Assembly: GCF_020567375.1 (NCBI RefSeq)
Contig: NZ_JAJBZM010000002.1
Span: forward strand, 588,779-652,778
Direction of reading: 5' to 3'
DNA from: Janibacter melonis
Lineage (GTDB): Bacteria; Actinomycetota; Actinomycetes; Actinomycetales; Dermatophilaceae
DNA length: 64,000 nt
Part shown: piece after piece, positions 27,877-37,380 of the stretch
How positions within the stretch are numbered: position 1 is the stretch's first letter
How the letters are laid out: the number at the start of each line of letters is the position of its first letter
Notes under the pieces: generated by a model
Told to the model about the DNA's origin: nothing
The model's database searches: none
What the model saw: only the letters and a program-made list of their open reading frames with translations
Translations under genes and position numbers: made by a program

Positions 27877-28638
27877 TTAGTTGCGACCTGCGTAGAGCTG
27901 CGTTTGTCCACCATCGACCGTGAGCTCCGCGCCGTTCACGAAAGACGCTTCAACGGAGGCGAGATAGACCACGGCGTTGCCAATGTCCTCGGGGAGACCG
28001 ATGCGACCGGCGGGGATCTCATTCACGACGCGCTCCACGTACGCGGCTCCTGCCTCGGGACCCATGTCCTTCTCGAAGACCTCGGTGAGGATGACTCCGG
28101 GGCTGACGGCGTTGACCCTGATTCTGCGGTCACGGAGCTCGTTGGTCAGGGTGCGTACGAGACTGCGCAGCCCGGACTTGGCTGCGGCGTAGACACCGAA
28201 GGTGGGCAGCCCCATGTCCTGGGTGATGGAGGTGTTCACGACGATCGCACCGCCGTCGGGTATCAGCGGCAGCGCGGCCTGGATCGTGAAGATTGTGCCC
28301 TTGAGGTCCAGAGCGAGCCCCTTGTCGATGTCCTCCTCGGATATCTCCGCGATGGTGCCGTACCACGCCGCGCCGGCGTTAGCGAAGAGGATGTCGAGCG
28401 TGCCGCGCTCGGCCTCGATCGCTTCGACGACTGCCTGCATCGCCTCGCGGTCCGTGGCATCCGCGGCGATGCCTCGGGCGCTTCCTGCCAGCCGCTCGAC
28501 GGCGGCGTCCACTCTTCCCTGCGTGCGGCCGGTGATGTAGACGACGGCACCTTCCTCCTGCAGGCGCTTCGCGGTGCCGAAGCCGATGCCTGAGGTGCCG
28601 CCGGTGACCAGCGCGGTCTTCCCGTCGAGTCGCTTCAT
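27877..28638 (-). CDS. SDR-family oxidoreductase
   Basis: A 253-residue classical short-chain dehydrogenase: NAD(P) motif TGGTSGIGFGTAKRL, NAGAAWYG, catalytic serine in VNTSITQ, YAAAKSGL (Tyr-x3-Lys), and C-terminal VNGAELTVDGGQ. The GRT after the second strand suggests NADP preference. It is the last gene of a minus-strand cluster running from the MmyB regulator. The substrate is unknown. Confidence 0.88.
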   Translation of the reverse strand: MKRLDGKTALVTGGTSGIGFGTAKRLQEEGAVVYITGRTQGRVDAAVERLAGSARGIAADATDREAMQAVVEAIEAERGTLDILFANAGAAWYGTIAEISEEDIDKGLALDLKGTIFTIQAALPLIPDGGAIVVNTSITQDMGLPTFGVYAAAKSGLRSLVRTLTNELRDRRIRVNAVSPGVILTEVFEKDMGPEAGAAYVERVVNEIPAGRIGLPEDIGNAVVYLASVEASFVNGAELTVDGGQTQLYAGRN

Positions 28639-28692
28639 GATGCGGTTACTTGCCTTTCGTGGTGGTCATGTTGTGGCTGGGGCCCTGATCCG

Positions 28693-29775
28693 TCACGCGG
28701 CCTCGCGTGCGAATGAGCGGCTGAATCCCTGCCCGGACTGCACGAGGCTGCGGGCGCGGCGCAGTCGCGCACCCTCGTAGTCGAGCAGGGCCGCGGCGGT
28801 CCCGGCGCCGAAACTATGGGCGGCGACCGCCTCGGCGAGGGCCTCGGCGTCGTGGAGCGACTCGCTGAACCCGTTGCCGGTCATCGGAGTCGGCACGTGC
28901 GCGGCGTCGCCGACCAGTGCGACACGGCCGCGCACGAGCCGGTCTGGGACGTACTCGGCGATCGGCGTTCCGATCACGGCGCGTCGGCCGATGCTGTCAA
29001 GGATGGCTTCTCGCCAAGGTGACGGGAAGCCGGTCCTTGCCTGGGCGGCCAGTTCCCGATAGGTCGATACGGGGACGGAGTCGGGCATGAGGGAGTGGCG
29101 CACCACCGACCCCCTTACCGCTCCGGATCGGCGCAGCAGATGGTTGCGGGAGGCGTCGTACCACGCCCACCCGAGACGACGCTCCCCCACAGCGGTGGAC
29201 CCCGAGACTCCAGGGAGCGGGTATCCGAGCAGGGTGCTGTTTCCGCTGTTGAGGACGGCGACGTCATGTGGCCAGCGCCGAGCGCTGATGTCCGCCTCGT
29301 CGGCGATCCCGATCCAGATCGTGTAGCCGGCGAACGTCGCGTTGGGACGCTCGGGCGCGACATGGGCCCTCACCACGCTGCGGTGTCCGTCGGCTCCAAC
29401 GACGAGGTCTGCGACGTGCCGTGTTCCGTCGGAGGCCAGAACCCAGGCGGTATCGCCGTCTTGACCGACGCGGCGCACTGTGGTCTTCTGCTGCAGCGTG
29501 ATCAGAGGGCTCGCGTCGGCGGCGGCGCGTAGGGCCGCGTGCACGGCGAACCACGTCTGGATCCCCGGTGCCAACGGCTGGGGCACCTGGGACGGCGCGA
29601 ACCCGGTGATCCGCTCGATCAGGCCGTCGGGCGCGTGGAGCGCGGCACCGGTGCGGCCCGTATCGTCCGAGCGCTCTAACATCCTCACCTCGACGCCGGT
29701 ACGCGAGAGCGCCAGCGCGGTCATGAGGCCCGAGAGCGAGGCGCCGACCACGACGGCAGTTCCTGGGTGGCTCAT
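28693..29775 (-). CDS. FAD-dependent monooxygenase
   Basis: A 360-residue group A flavoprotein monooxygenase-like enzyme. It has the N-terminal dinucleotide motif VVVGASLSGLMTALALSRTG with acidic MLERSDD, the second FAD motif DLVVGADGHRS, and GDAAHVPTPMTGNGFSESLHDAEAL. The ATG follows AAAGGAAAAACC. Such enzymes hydroxylate aromatic or polycyclic substrates using NAD(P)H and O2. Its place beside two SDRs and two aldo-keto reductases suggests a catabolic or detoxifying pathway. Confidence 0.87.
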   Translation of the reverse strand: MSHPGTAVVVGASLSGLMTALALSRTGVEVRMLERSDDTGRTGAALHAPDGLIERITGFAPSQVPQPLAPGIQTWFAVHAALRAAADASPLITLQQKTTVRRVGQDGDTAWVLASDGTRHVADLVVGADGHRSVVRAHVAPERPNATFAGYTIWIGIADEADISARRWPHDVAVLNSGNSTLLGYPLPGVSGSTAVGERRLGWAWYDASRNHLLRRSGAVRGSVVRHSLMPDSVPVSTYRELAAQARTGFPSPWREAILDSIGRRAVIGTPIAEYVPDRLVRGRVALVGDAAHVPTPMTGNGFSESLHDAEALAEAVAAHSFGAGTAAALLDYEGARLRRARSLVQSGQGFSRSFAREAA

Positions 29776-29786
29776 GGTTTTTCCTT

Positions 29787-30557
29787 TCATGTGGTGCGGA
29801 ACAGGCGGACGTCGGTCATCTCGCCGAGGGCGTTGACGAGCCGGTCCTGGAAGGACGGGTCCGTGACCTCGGGGGCAGGTGCGCGATGGCGGCGGTGATG
29901 CCAGTAATGGCCCGAGACAGCGGCGGCGGGATCCTCGCTGACGGCGAGCCAGCTCTGGGTGTCGTGGCCGAGCTCGAGGTCGTCGGACGCGCCCGGCCCG
30001 CCCATCCTGGTCGGCACCCAGCCGGGGTCGACGGAGTTGCTGAGCACGTCGGGCCACCGACGGGCGATGGCGGAGGCGAGGGCGGCGACGTAGAGCTTGC
30101 TCTCGGAGTACGCGTGGCTTGCCCTCCACCGGCGACTGGTCCAATCCATGTCGGGGATGTTGCTGCGGACTCCCAGGTGCATCCCGCTCGTGACGTAGAC
30201 CAGCCGGCCCGCCCGCTCGATGAGGGCCGTGAGCAGGTAGGGCGCGACCACGTTCACTGCCAGCGTTCGGGCGTGCCCCTCCGGCGTCGGAGAACGGGTG
30301 TCTGTCAGGTAGACACCTGCGTTGTGGATGACGGCGTCCATCCGGCCAAGCCCGTTGACCTGCTCCGCGACCGAGCGAGTCTCGGCGTCGCTGGCGAGAT
30401 CGCCGATCACGATCGACTGGGCACCGAGATCTTGGACGTCGGCGGCGCGGCTCTTCGTCCGTGCGTGCAAGATGACTTCGTGCCCCTGTGCGATCAGGGT
30501 GCGCGCGTTGAGCAGCCCGAGCCCGTCCGTCGAGCCGGTGATGAAGATGCGAGCCAT
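29787..30557 (-). CDS. SDR-family oxidoreductase (WWOX/retinol dehydrogenase-like)
   Basis: 256 residues. ITGSTDGLGLLNARTL (cofactor binding), DAVIHNAGVYLTD, YVTSGMHLG and YSESKLYVAALA (Tyr-x3-Lys) define an atypical SDR. The C-terminus, with DPGWVPTRMGG and a QSWLAVSEDP-like segment, resembles the WWOX/light-dependent protochlorophyllide reductase-like branch. It belongs to the minus-strand redox cluster. Confidence 0.85.
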   Translation of the reverse strand: MARIFITGSTDGLGLLNARTLIAQGHEVILHARTKSRAADVQDLGAQSIVIGDLASDAETRSVAEQVNGLGRMDAVIHNAGVYLTDTRSPTPEGHARTLAVNVVAPYLLTALIERAGRLVYVTSGMHLGVRSNIPDMDWTSRRWRASHAYSESKLYVAALASAIARRWPDVLSNSVDPGWVPTRMGGPGASDDLELGHDTQSWLAVSEDPAAAVSGHYWHHRRHRAPAPEVTDPSFQDRLVNALGEMTDVRLFRTT

Positions 30558-30632
30558 GTCCGAGGTCCTCTCGATGTCTGTGCGATGAACGCGGGGGCGG
30601 ATCCGGTGCGGCACGGATCCGCCCCCGTGGGA

Positions 30633-31511
30633 TCACTCCGGGATCGGCATCCCGCGCTCTTCGAGCGTGATGGAGTCGGGGTCGATCGACCCGCTGACGC
30701 CGGTGTCGAGGGCGTCGATCGACGCGATCTCTTCAGGGGTGAGGGCGAAGTCGAAGACGTCGAAGTTCTCCGCGATGCGCTCGGGCTTGACGGACTTCGG
30801 GATGGCCGAGAAGCCGTGGTCGACATGCCAGCGAAGCATGATCTGGGCAGGGGTCTTCGAGTACTTCTTCCCCAGGTCGAGGAGCACCGGCTCCGTGAAC
30901 GGGTTCTTCTCGTTGCCGTTGTAGGTGTATGCGCCACCGATCGGCGACCAGCACTGGGTGAGGATCCCGTGCTCGTGGTTGGCCGCCTGCCAATCCGGCT
31001 GCGTGTAGTAGGGGTGCAGCTGGATCTGGTTCACCGCAGGCACGACACTGGTCTCGACCATCAGCCGCTCGAGCTCGACCGGACTCAGGTTGGAGACGCC
31101 GATGGCTCGGACGCGTCCATTTGCGAGGAGCGTCTCGAGCGCCTTGTACGCGGCGATCGTCTTGTCGAATCGCGAAGGCAGCGGCTGGTGCAGAAGGAGC
31201 AGGTCGATCTGGTCCACGCCAAGCTTGCGTGCACTCTTCTCGAACCCGTGGAGGGCCTCGTCATAGCCGTAGTCGCTGATCCACAGCTTCGTTTCCACGA
31301 AGACGTCGGCGCGGTCAACCTCAGCGCGGCGCAGGCCCTCGCCGACCTCTCGCTCGTTGAAGTACGCGGCGGCGGTGTCGATGTGGCGGTAACCGGTGTT
31401 CAGCGCTGCGACCACGGCGTCGGTGGTCTCTTCCGGCGCGGACTGGTACACGCCGAGGCCGAGGGCGGGCATGGCGACGCCGTTGTTGAGAGTGAGGTGA
31501 GGGTAGGTCAT
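30633..31511 (-). CDS. Aldo/keto reductase (AKR5-like)
   Basis: A 292-residue TIM-barrel reductase. The catalytic tetrad is visible as HIDTAAAYFNE (Asp, Tyr), FVETKLW (Lys) and LLLLHQPLP (His); IPKSVKPERIAENFDVFDF binds NADPH. It resembles 2,5-diketogluconate reductase-type enzymes. Its ATG overlaps the stop of the carboxymuconolactone decarboxylase remnant (ATGA). Confidence 0.9.
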   Translation of the reverse strand: MTYPHLTLNNGVAMPALGLGVYQSAPEETTDAVVAALNTGYRHIDTAAAYFNEREVGEGLRRAEVDRADVFVETKLWISDYGYDEALHGFEKSARKLGVDQIDLLLLHQPLPSRFDKTIAAYKALETLLANGRVRAIGVSNLSPVELERLMVETSVVPAVNQIQLHPYYTQPDWQAANHEHGILTQCWSPIGGAYTYNGNEKNPFTEPVLLDLGKKYSKTPAQIMLRWHVDHGFSAIPKSVKPERIAENFDVFDFALTPEEIASIDALDTGVSGSIDPDSITLEERGMPIPE

Positions 31512-31800
31512 CGTGCTTCTTCCTTGTCTGCGTCGAAGATGCGCTTGGTGACGTTCATCGCCGACACGGCCTTCGGCCAGCCGGTGTAGAACGCGCGGTG
31601 GGTGACGCTCTTTGTGATCTCGGCCTGCGTCAGGCCGTTCTCCACGCCGTCCGGGATGTGCCAGTTCAGTGGTTGGGATTGCCCGGCGGAGAGGAGCCCT
31701 GCGATGGTCACCAGGCTCTGGTTCTGGGCGACAGCTCCGGGCGCTCCTAGGCGTGGCCGAACAGCACCTCGTCGATGAGCGTGGCGAGCTTGGGGTGAAT
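31508..31800 (-). pseudogene. Broken carboxymuconolactone decarboxylase-family gene
   Basis: The reading starts in one frame as EFTPKLATLIDEVLFGHA followed by a stop, then ERPELSP, then shifts to another frame that continues SLVTIAGLLSAGQSQPLNWH and THRAFYTGWPKAVSAMNV, the family core. The N-terminal part and frame are lost, so a functional AhpD/CMD protein is unlikely. It lies between the two aldo/keto reductase genes and keeps an ATGA overlap with the next gene, evidence that it was once an operon member. Confidence 0.75.
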
Positions 31801-32775
31801 TCACTGGAAGCCGTTGGGCTCGCGCACCCGGTAGGGCGCTTCCAGCGCGAAGACCTCGTCGTCGGTGAGCACGACGTCCAGCGCCGCGACGGCATCGGAG
31901 AGGTGGTACTCCTTCGTCGCACCCACGATCGGGGCGCTAACTACGGGGTTCTTCAGCACCCAGGCGAGGGCGATCTGCGCCATAGGGATGCCGCGGGCCT
32001 CGGAGATCTGCTGGACCGCGTCCGCGACCGGCTTGTCGGCGTCGCTGAACGCGGCCGCTCCGACCGGGTCGTTCGCCGAGCGCATGGTCTGCGCCCCGCC
32101 CCAGGGACGGGCGACGCGGCCCTTCGCGAGCGGGCTGAAGGGGATCGCCCCGACGCCCTGGTCGGCTAGGAGGCCGAACATCTCCCGCTCCTCCTCGCGG
32201 TACATGAGGCTGTACTGGTCCTGCATGGACACGAAGCGGGTCCAGCCGTTGAGGTCCGCGGCGTGCTGCATTTTGGCGAACTGCCACGCCCACATCGCGG
32301 AGGCTCCGATGTACCGGACCTTGCCGGTCTTCACGAGGTCATGGAGCGCCTCCATCGTCTCCTCGACCGGGGTGTCGTAGTCGAAGCGGTGGATCTGGTA
32401 GAGGTCGACGTAGTCGGTTCCCAGGCGTTCCAGGGAAGCGTCGATCTGCTCCATGATCGCCTTGCGGGACAGCCCTCGTCCGCCGGGGCCGTCATGCATC
32501 GGGAAGTGCACCTTCGTCGCCAGGACGACGTCCTCTCGCCGGGTGTACTCCTTGATCGCGCGGCCGACGATCTCTTCCGAGGTGCCGAAGCCGTAGACAT
32601 TAGCGGTGTCCCAGAACGTGATCCCGGATTCGACGGCCTGCCGGAAGAACGGCTCGGCCGCGGCATCGTCGAGCGCCCACTCGGTGAAGCCCCGCGACGA
32701 GTCGCCGAAGCTCATGCATCCCAGCGCGATGCGGCTGATCTTCAGGCCGGTGGATCCCAGTCGTGTGTATTCCAT
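31801..32775 (-). CDS. Aldo/keto reductase (AKR9/YajO-like)
   Basis: 324 residues. MEYTRLGSTGLKISRIALG start, FWDTANVYGFGTSEE (Asp, Tyr), VLATKVHFPM (Lys), YVDLYQIHRFDYDTP (His), and IPFSPLAKGRVARPW place it in the YajO/AKR-B-like branch. AAAGGA precedes the ATG. It is distinct from, and not a close duplicate of, the aldo/keto reductase at 30633. Confidence 0.9.
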   Translation of the reverse strand: MEYTRLGSTGLKISRIALGCMSFGDSSRGFTEWALDDAAAEPFFRQAVESGITFWDTANVYGFGTSEEIVGRAIKEYTRREDVVLATKVHFPMHDGPGGRGLSRKAIMEQIDASLERLGTDYVDLYQIHRFDYDTPVEETMEALHDLVKTGKVRYIGASAMWAWQFAKMQHAADLNGWTRFVSMQDQYSLMYREEEREMFGLLADQGVGAIPFSPLAKGRVARPWGGAQTMRSANDPVGAAAFSDADKPVADAVQQISEARGIPMAQIALAWVLKNPVVSAPIVGATKEYHLSDAVAALDVVLTDDEVFALEAPYRVREPNGFQ

Positions 32776-32839
32776 GGTGGTTCCTTTGCGATGCGGTCCG
32801 AACCGGTTTGTCCGGGCCTTGACAGAGAATGTTGGGCGG

Positions 32840-34078
32840 TCAGGCGATCAGTTCGTGGTCCACGTCAAGAGCCGCAGCGACGGGCAGATCCTCAGGCTCC
32901 GCACTGACGCGGGTGGCGCGCATGAGCGCCAGAACGAGCAGCGGGACGATGCCCAGGACAGCCATGGCCAGTCCGACCACCGAGGGTCCGACGAGCCCGA
33001 GCGAGGACTCCAGGGCGAGCCCGGCCAACCAGGTCCCTGCCGCGATGCCGACGTTGAACGCGGACACGGTTAGGGCCGCGGCCAAGGAGGGCCCAGAGTG
33101 TCCGAAGCGCACGGCCAGCGGCGTGGCGATCGCGGTCACGCCCATCCCGGTGAAGCCGAGCAGGACGACCAGGACGACCGTCGGCATGGCAAGTCCGGAC
33201 AGCGGGATGAGCAGGAGCAGAACGATCGATGATCCGCCTGCGATGGCGAAGTACGTCGCCAACGGAGACCGGTCACCGAAGCGCCCAGCCACTCCGGTGC
33301 CGACGAACGCCCCGACTCCGAAGCCGACGAGCACCAGCGGCACGACGACATCCGTCAGGCCCGTGCGATCGGTGAGCAGCGGGGAGATGTAGCTGTAGGC
33401 GGCGAGAAAGCCTCCCGAGACCAGCGCGGTCGCTGCAAGCACCAGCCACAGCCGGGACTCGCGGAGGATCCCGAGCTGTGAACGCATAGTGACAACCTCA
33501 CGTGCACGTTCATTGGGGGCCATTGCGCCGATGATGGCGGCCGCCACGATCGCTAGGCCGGACAGAGCCCAGAAGATGCCGCGCCAGCCGATGGCCTGGC
33601 CGACGAAGGACCCCAGGGGGACGCCTGCCACGATGGCGATGCCCATTCCGCTCATCATCACGCCCATCGCACGGGAGGCGTTGACCGGCCCGGCAGCAGA
33701 GGTCGCGACGACCGCGGCGACGGACAGGTACGCGCCGGTGGCCACGGCCGTGATCACGCGGGCGACGAGCACCACCCCGAAGTCGGGGCTAACAGCGGCC
33801 ACGACGTGCCCGACCGCGAAGGTCACCAGGGAGAGGACGAGAGTGAGCCGGCTGGGCATGCGCGTCGTGACGATCGAGATGGTCGGTGCTCCGACGATCA
33901 TTCCGACGGCGAACGCCGTGATCAGCAGGCCCGCCTGGGACACGCTCGCCGACAGGTCGGCAGCCATGTTGGGCAGCAGTCCAGCGATGACGAATTCGGT
34001 TGTGCTCATGAGGAATGTGCCGATAGCGAGCAGGGTCACCACGAAGGGCAATCGGCCTGCATTCTGCGAAGAGGGCAT
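32840..34078 (-). CDS. MFS exporter (DHA1 family, AraJ-like)
   Basis: A 412-residue 12-helix transporter. LLAIGTFLMSTTEFVIAGLL and GMIVGAPTISIVTTRMPSR are typical of the Cmx/AraJ-like sugar or drug exporters. The ATG at 34078 is chosen over upstream codons because it begins at the usual family N-terminus. It is the first structural gene downstream of the MmyB-family regulator, so it probably expels the cluster's substrate or product. Confidence 0.87.
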   Translation of the reverse strand: MPSSQNAGRLPFVVTLLAIGTFLMSTTEFVIAGLLPNMAADLSASVSQAGLLITAFAVGMIVGAPTISIVTTRMPSRLTLVLSLVTFAVGHVVAAVSPDFGVVLVARVITAVATGAYLSVAAVVATSAAGPVNASRAMGVMMSGMGIAIVAGVPLGSFVGQAIGWRGIFWALSGLAIVAAAIIGAMAPNERAREVVTMRSQLGILRESRLWLVLAATALVSGGFLAAYSYISPLLTDRTGLTDVVVPLVLVGFGVGAFVGTGVAGRFGDRSPLATYFAIAGGSSIVLLLLIPLSGLAMPTVVLVVLLGFTGMGVTAIATPLAVRFGHSGPSLAAALTVSAFNVGIAAGTWLAGLALESSLGLVGPSVVGLAMAVLGIVPLLVLALMRATRVSAEPEDLPVAAALDVDHELIA

Positions 34079-34239
34079 GGGTGAGAAGTACCTTTGTGCG
34101 TTGAAGAGGTTGAGCCCGCCGTTCGGGGGCACAACTGAATTCAACGCGCGTCCTACAGGACGAGGAAGTCTCAGCTGTGAGGGGTTCCGGTAGTAACCCC
34201 CAGGACGGCAAGCCTCCCAGCGAGCGTCTGCGCGGCGAG

Positions 34240-35139
34240 TCAGTCGCGTAGGCTGTCGTCCGTGATCTCGGCGGCGTCGAGCTTCTCATCGCCCGAGGTC
34301 AGCGACCAGTTCGCGAGCAGGGTGAGGCCGTCCTCCGAGGGACTCTCGAGCTTCGGACTGTAGACGGTGATCGATAGTTTGGCGGATCCGGGAACCGGCA
34401 GGGTTTCGTGCTCCAGTTCGAGCTCGCCGACCACGGGGTGGCGCAGACGCTTAACGCCGTCGCGGAACGTGCCTACGTCGTTGGATCCCCACATGACACG
34501 GAACGCGTCGCTGCGCGTGGAGAGCTCACCGATCAAGTTGGACAGCTCCGTGTCGAAGGGGTCCTTGCCTGCCTCGACACGCAGCGCACCGACGGCAGTG
34601 CGGGCGACCGTCTCCCAGTCCGCGTAGAACCTACGCGCGACCGGGCTCAGGAAGACGAATCGCACCGTGTTCACCGGAGCTCCCTGCTCCTCGAACATGT
34701 CCGAGTACAGCGCATGGCCCAGCAGATTGGCGTGGAGCACGTCGAAGCGGTTGTTCTGCACGAACGCGGGAAGTGTCGGCATCGCATCGACGATGCGACG
34801 CACGATCGGTGGGACCTCGGGGGGTGATGCAGGCCGTTTCCCCTTCCGGGAGCTCGAGGTGTTCGCGACGCGAGCGAGATTGGCCAGGTGCGATCGCTCC
34901 GTGTCATCCAGGAGCAGCGCGCGGCTGATCGACTCGAGCACGCTGTCTGAGACCCCGGTGAGGTTCCCTCGTTCGAGGCGCGTGTAGTACTCGACGCTGA
35001 CGCCGGCCAGCGCCGCGACCTCTCCACGCCGCAGCCCGCTCACCCGCCGGCTCCCGTACACGGGCAGGCCCACCTGCTCAGGTGTAACTTTCTCGCGGCG
35101 GGACATAAGAAACTCCCTCACCTCTGGACGGTTTCCCAT
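34240..35139 (-). CDS. XRE-family regulator with MmyB-like ligand domain
   Basis: 299 residues. The N-terminal HTH (RRVSGLRRGEVAALAGVSVEYYTRLERG) and C-terminal PAS-like MmyB domain (VQNNRFDVLHANLLGHALY, RFVFLSPVARRFYADWE) define a large actinobacterial family that typically controls an adjacent oxidoreductase. ATG 35139 gives the conserved N-terminus (EVREFLMSRREKVTPEQVGL). It heads a minus-strand run: MFS, aldo/keto reductase, CMD remnant, aldo/keto reductase, SDR, monooxygenase, SDR. Known relatives bind fatty-acid-like ligands; the ligand here is unknown. Confidence 0.88.
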   Translation of the reverse strand: MGNRPEVREFLMSRREKVTPEQVGLPVYGSRRVSGLRRGEVAALAGVSVEYYTRLERGNLTGVSDSVLESISRALLLDDTERSHLANLARVANTSSSRKGKRPASPPEVPPIVRRIVDAMPTLPAFVQNNRFDVLHANLLGHALYSDMFEEQGAPVNTVRFVFLSPVARRFYADWETVARTAVGALRVEAGKDPFDTELSNLIGELSTRSDAFRVMWGSNDVGTFRDGVKRLRHPVVGELELEHETLPVPGSAKLSITVYSPKLESPSEDGLTLLANWSLTSGDEKLDAAEITDDSLRD

Positions 35140-35162
35140 GAAATCAAGGGTACGGAGGATGT

Positions 35163-35176
35163 CTCCCACGAGGGAG
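35163..35176. promoter_or_regulatory. Small inverted repeat upstream of the MmyB regulator
   Basis: CTCCC-acga-GGGAG lies 24 bases before the start codon, embedded in GTCTCCCACGAGGGAGTCTC. A possible autoregulatory operator; short enough to be chance. Confidence 0.3.
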
Positions 35177-35335
35177 TCTCTGTCATGCACCCTCTCCGCG
35201 TCCCAGGTTGCCCTTTGCGTCTCCTGGCCTATGTATCCAGATCAGCAGCGGTCGGTATGCGTCGACGTCCTGGGTGTCCGCGCGACGGGTTAGGGCCAAG
35301 GCGTTTTTGACGGTGATCACGAGCCGGGATTTCGC

Positions 35336-35587
35336 TTGTACCTGCGGGCACGACACAACGACGCAGTCATAGACCCCTTGGAGCAGCGCGGCGATTGGGG
35401 GCTAGGCTCCGTGACCTGGAAACCGGTACTCGACGTTGATGCTGTGCTGGCCGACCTTCGGTCACGTCCGCACTCCAAGCTCCGCCCCAGCATCGACCCG
35501 TCTTCCCCCCGCGGCCCATCCATCGTGGTCGCAGATCTATTCGGCGACAGCCTGTGGCTCTGCCAACCGTCTGATCAGAGGGTCTGA
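35336..35587 (+). CDS. Small hypothetical protein
   Basis: 83 residues starting at TTG, with plausible composition (WGLGSVTWKPVLDVDAVLAD, IVVADLFGDSLWLCQPSD). The frame ends seven bases before a copy of the dispersed element, as other cassette genes do, which is the main support. It may be the C-terminal part of a larger, truncated gene. No family recognised. Confidence 0.35.
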   Translation: MYLRARHNDAVIDPLEQRGDWGLGSVTWKPVLDVDAVLADLRSRPHSKLRPSIDPSSPRGPSIVVADLFGDSLWLCQPSDQRV

Positions 35588-35593
35588 GGTCAC

Positions 35594-35627
35594 GTGTGCG
35601 GCGACGATCGTCAAGTGCGACCGCGAC
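35594..35627 (+). repeat. Dispersed GACGATCGTC element, copy 3
   Basis: GTGTGCGGCGACGATCGTC then AAGTGCGACCGCGAC. Contains the perfect 10-bp palindrome. Lies between the small ORF at 35336 and the 3' end of the GNAT remnant. Confidence 0.88.
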
Positions 35628-35835
35628 ATGGAAGCGACTCTGCCCACGAACCGGCCGGCCGCCCAAACTGCTGGGTGGACGCCGGGAGTCCCGCGCAGGC
35701 CGAATCCCGGTACCTCGGGCCATCCCGGTCTTCATAGGGGATGGACGGCGAATTGCGAGTGATCGCACCGATGCGGCATCGATCTACGGCTGGTGCGGTT
35801 CCGGCCGTAGTGAGCGGGTAAGCACGCGGGGTGCT

Positions 35836-36724
35836 TCACCCGGTGCGTGCCCAGTCGGCTACTTCCTCGCCGGCCGTGAACCCCGCAGCGGTGTAGGTCG
35901 CGACCGCTGCTGCGTTCGATGATTCTGCGGCGACTCGTGCGCTGGATGCGCCTCGCTCTCGTAGTGCGGCAGCCCGCTGCGCGAGTCACGAGCACGCCAT
36001 AGCCGCGTCCGCGATGGTCGGCGTGGACGCCCATAGGTTCGACGATGCCAGGTCGACCTGCTCCTGCCGCCCATGTGGCCGCGATCGCGACGGTCCGGTT
36101 GTCGTCGTCCTTGAGCGCCAGGATGGACGTTTCGCGGGATAGCGGGCTCTGCGCCACCGCTCTCCACCCCGCGACGAAGCCTTGGAGCCTGTCCTCGGGG
36201 ATTGGTGTCCCGCGGAATGCCGACCAGTGCACGAGCGCCCATTCCTCGGTGGCCTGCGGCTCGAGGCTGCGCACTCGTAGGCCGTCGACCTCGACGGGGG
36301 CGCGAAGATCGCGGTGCAGCGGCGTCCAGAGCTCGTCGGGTACCCATCCGCGTGCCTCCAGCGCGTCACCGAGAGCGTTCGCTCCTCGAGCCTCGATGAC
36401 GGCGTCACCCGCGCGCAGCAGCCCTGATGTGGGGTCGTCGGCATCGGCGGCGATGCGCTCGGCCAGGTGCTCGTCGTCCCGCAGGGCGGGGTCAATGGCG
36501 AACCTCAGCAGCTGGTCGCCGTCCAGCAGCGCGATGGCGGCGATCGTGTCGTCGACCGCCCAGAGGCGAAGAGCTGCGGCCGTCGCCTCCTCGCCTCGCA
36601 GCCCATACCAGCCGAGGTCACCGGGGTGGAGCTGCAATGGGAGTCGGTCGCCCTGCCACTGTGACAGCACGCCGTGGAGGGTGGCCAGATCACGGGGTTG
36701 CGGCGTGGTGAGGGTGGTGGTCAT
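35836..36724 (-). pseudogene. Frameshifted GNAT acetyltransferase
   Basis: The first 245 or so residues read cleanly, including a GNAT acetyl-CoA loop (GVHADHRGRGYG). The frame then loses sense; the expected C-terminus is found in another frame as AALRERGASSARVAAESSN followed by AAAVATYTAAGF and a stop at 35836. A small deletion or insertion near 35985-36000 explains this. Unless it is a sequencing error, the protein lacks its last strand and helix. Two tandem GNAT-like halves may be present, as in actinobacterial double-GNAT proteins. Confidence 0.75.
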
Positions 36725-36823
36725 CGTCGGGGTCTCCGCTCTGCTCGTAGCGCACCAGCAGCCGCTGGGCCGGCAGCGCGTGCAGTAGGCGAGTCTGCTG
36801 CATCGGGCACATGGATTGCGGGG

Positions 36824-36846
36824 CTTGACTCTAACCCTGGGTCAAG
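36824..36846 (+). promoter_or_regulatory. MerR-type operator/promoter
   Basis: CTTGAC (36824-36829) and GTCAAG (36841-36846) form an inverted repeat around an 11-base centre, with TTGACT serving as -35. This is the layout of MerR-family operators with a stretched spacer. It lies 46 bases upstream of the GyrI-like gene whose downstream partner is a MerR regulator. Confidence 0.65.
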
Positions 36847-36891
36847 CCGTGGGCTGGTCACGGCACATCGAACGACGATAGAGGAGAAGTC

Positions 36892-37380
36892 ATGACAGCC
36901 ATGGTTATCGAGGAGCGCGCCGAGCAAGCGTGGGTCGGCATGCACACGACCGCCGACCTGGCGCACTGGGATCGTGTGAACGCTCACGTGCCCCGGATCT
37001 ACGCCGCACTGGCCGGCGCTGACCAGCCCCCTCTCGGGGGGCCGATCTATCGCTACCGCCGGATGCAGACGGCTGCGGATCCCATGGATGTCACCGTGTC
37101 CGTGCCGGTTGCTCAGCGCGTGGAGCTCGACGGCTTCGCATCCGGCGTGTTGCCGGCTGGCCGCTACCTCGTGGCGCGCCCCGAAGGTGGGCCCGACGCC
37201 CTCACGCACATCCATGGCGAGATGTGGAGGTGGGCAGAAGCGCAGGGGCTTGAGCTTGCCGTCGAGGAGCGCCCCGATGGCATTCACTGGGCAGTGAGAA
37301 CTGAGCAGTTCCTCACCGACCCCGAGACCCAGCCCGACCGAAGTCGCTGGGTCGTCGAGGTCGCATACTTGCTCAGATGA
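36892..37380 (+). CDS. GyrI-like small-molecule-binding protein
   Basis: A 162-residue SHS2/GyrI-like domain protein. The HTHADLAHWDRV-like N-terminus (MHTTADLAHWDRVNAHVPR) and the GVLPAGRYLVARPEGGPDAL block match stand-alone GyrI domains that bind cationic or hydrophobic drugs. GAGGAGAAG precedes the ATG. Its stop overlaps the ATG of the MerR gene. Probably a drug-sequestering or effector-binding protein co-induced by that regulator. Confidence 0.8.
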   Translation: MTAMVIEERAEQAWVGMHTTADLAHWDRVNAHVPRIYAALAGADQPPLGGPIYRYRRMQTAADPMDVTVSVPVAQRVELDGFASGVLPAGRYLVARPEGGPDALTHIHGEMWRWAEAQGLELAVEERPDGIHWAVRTEQFLTDPETQPDRSRWVVEVAYLLR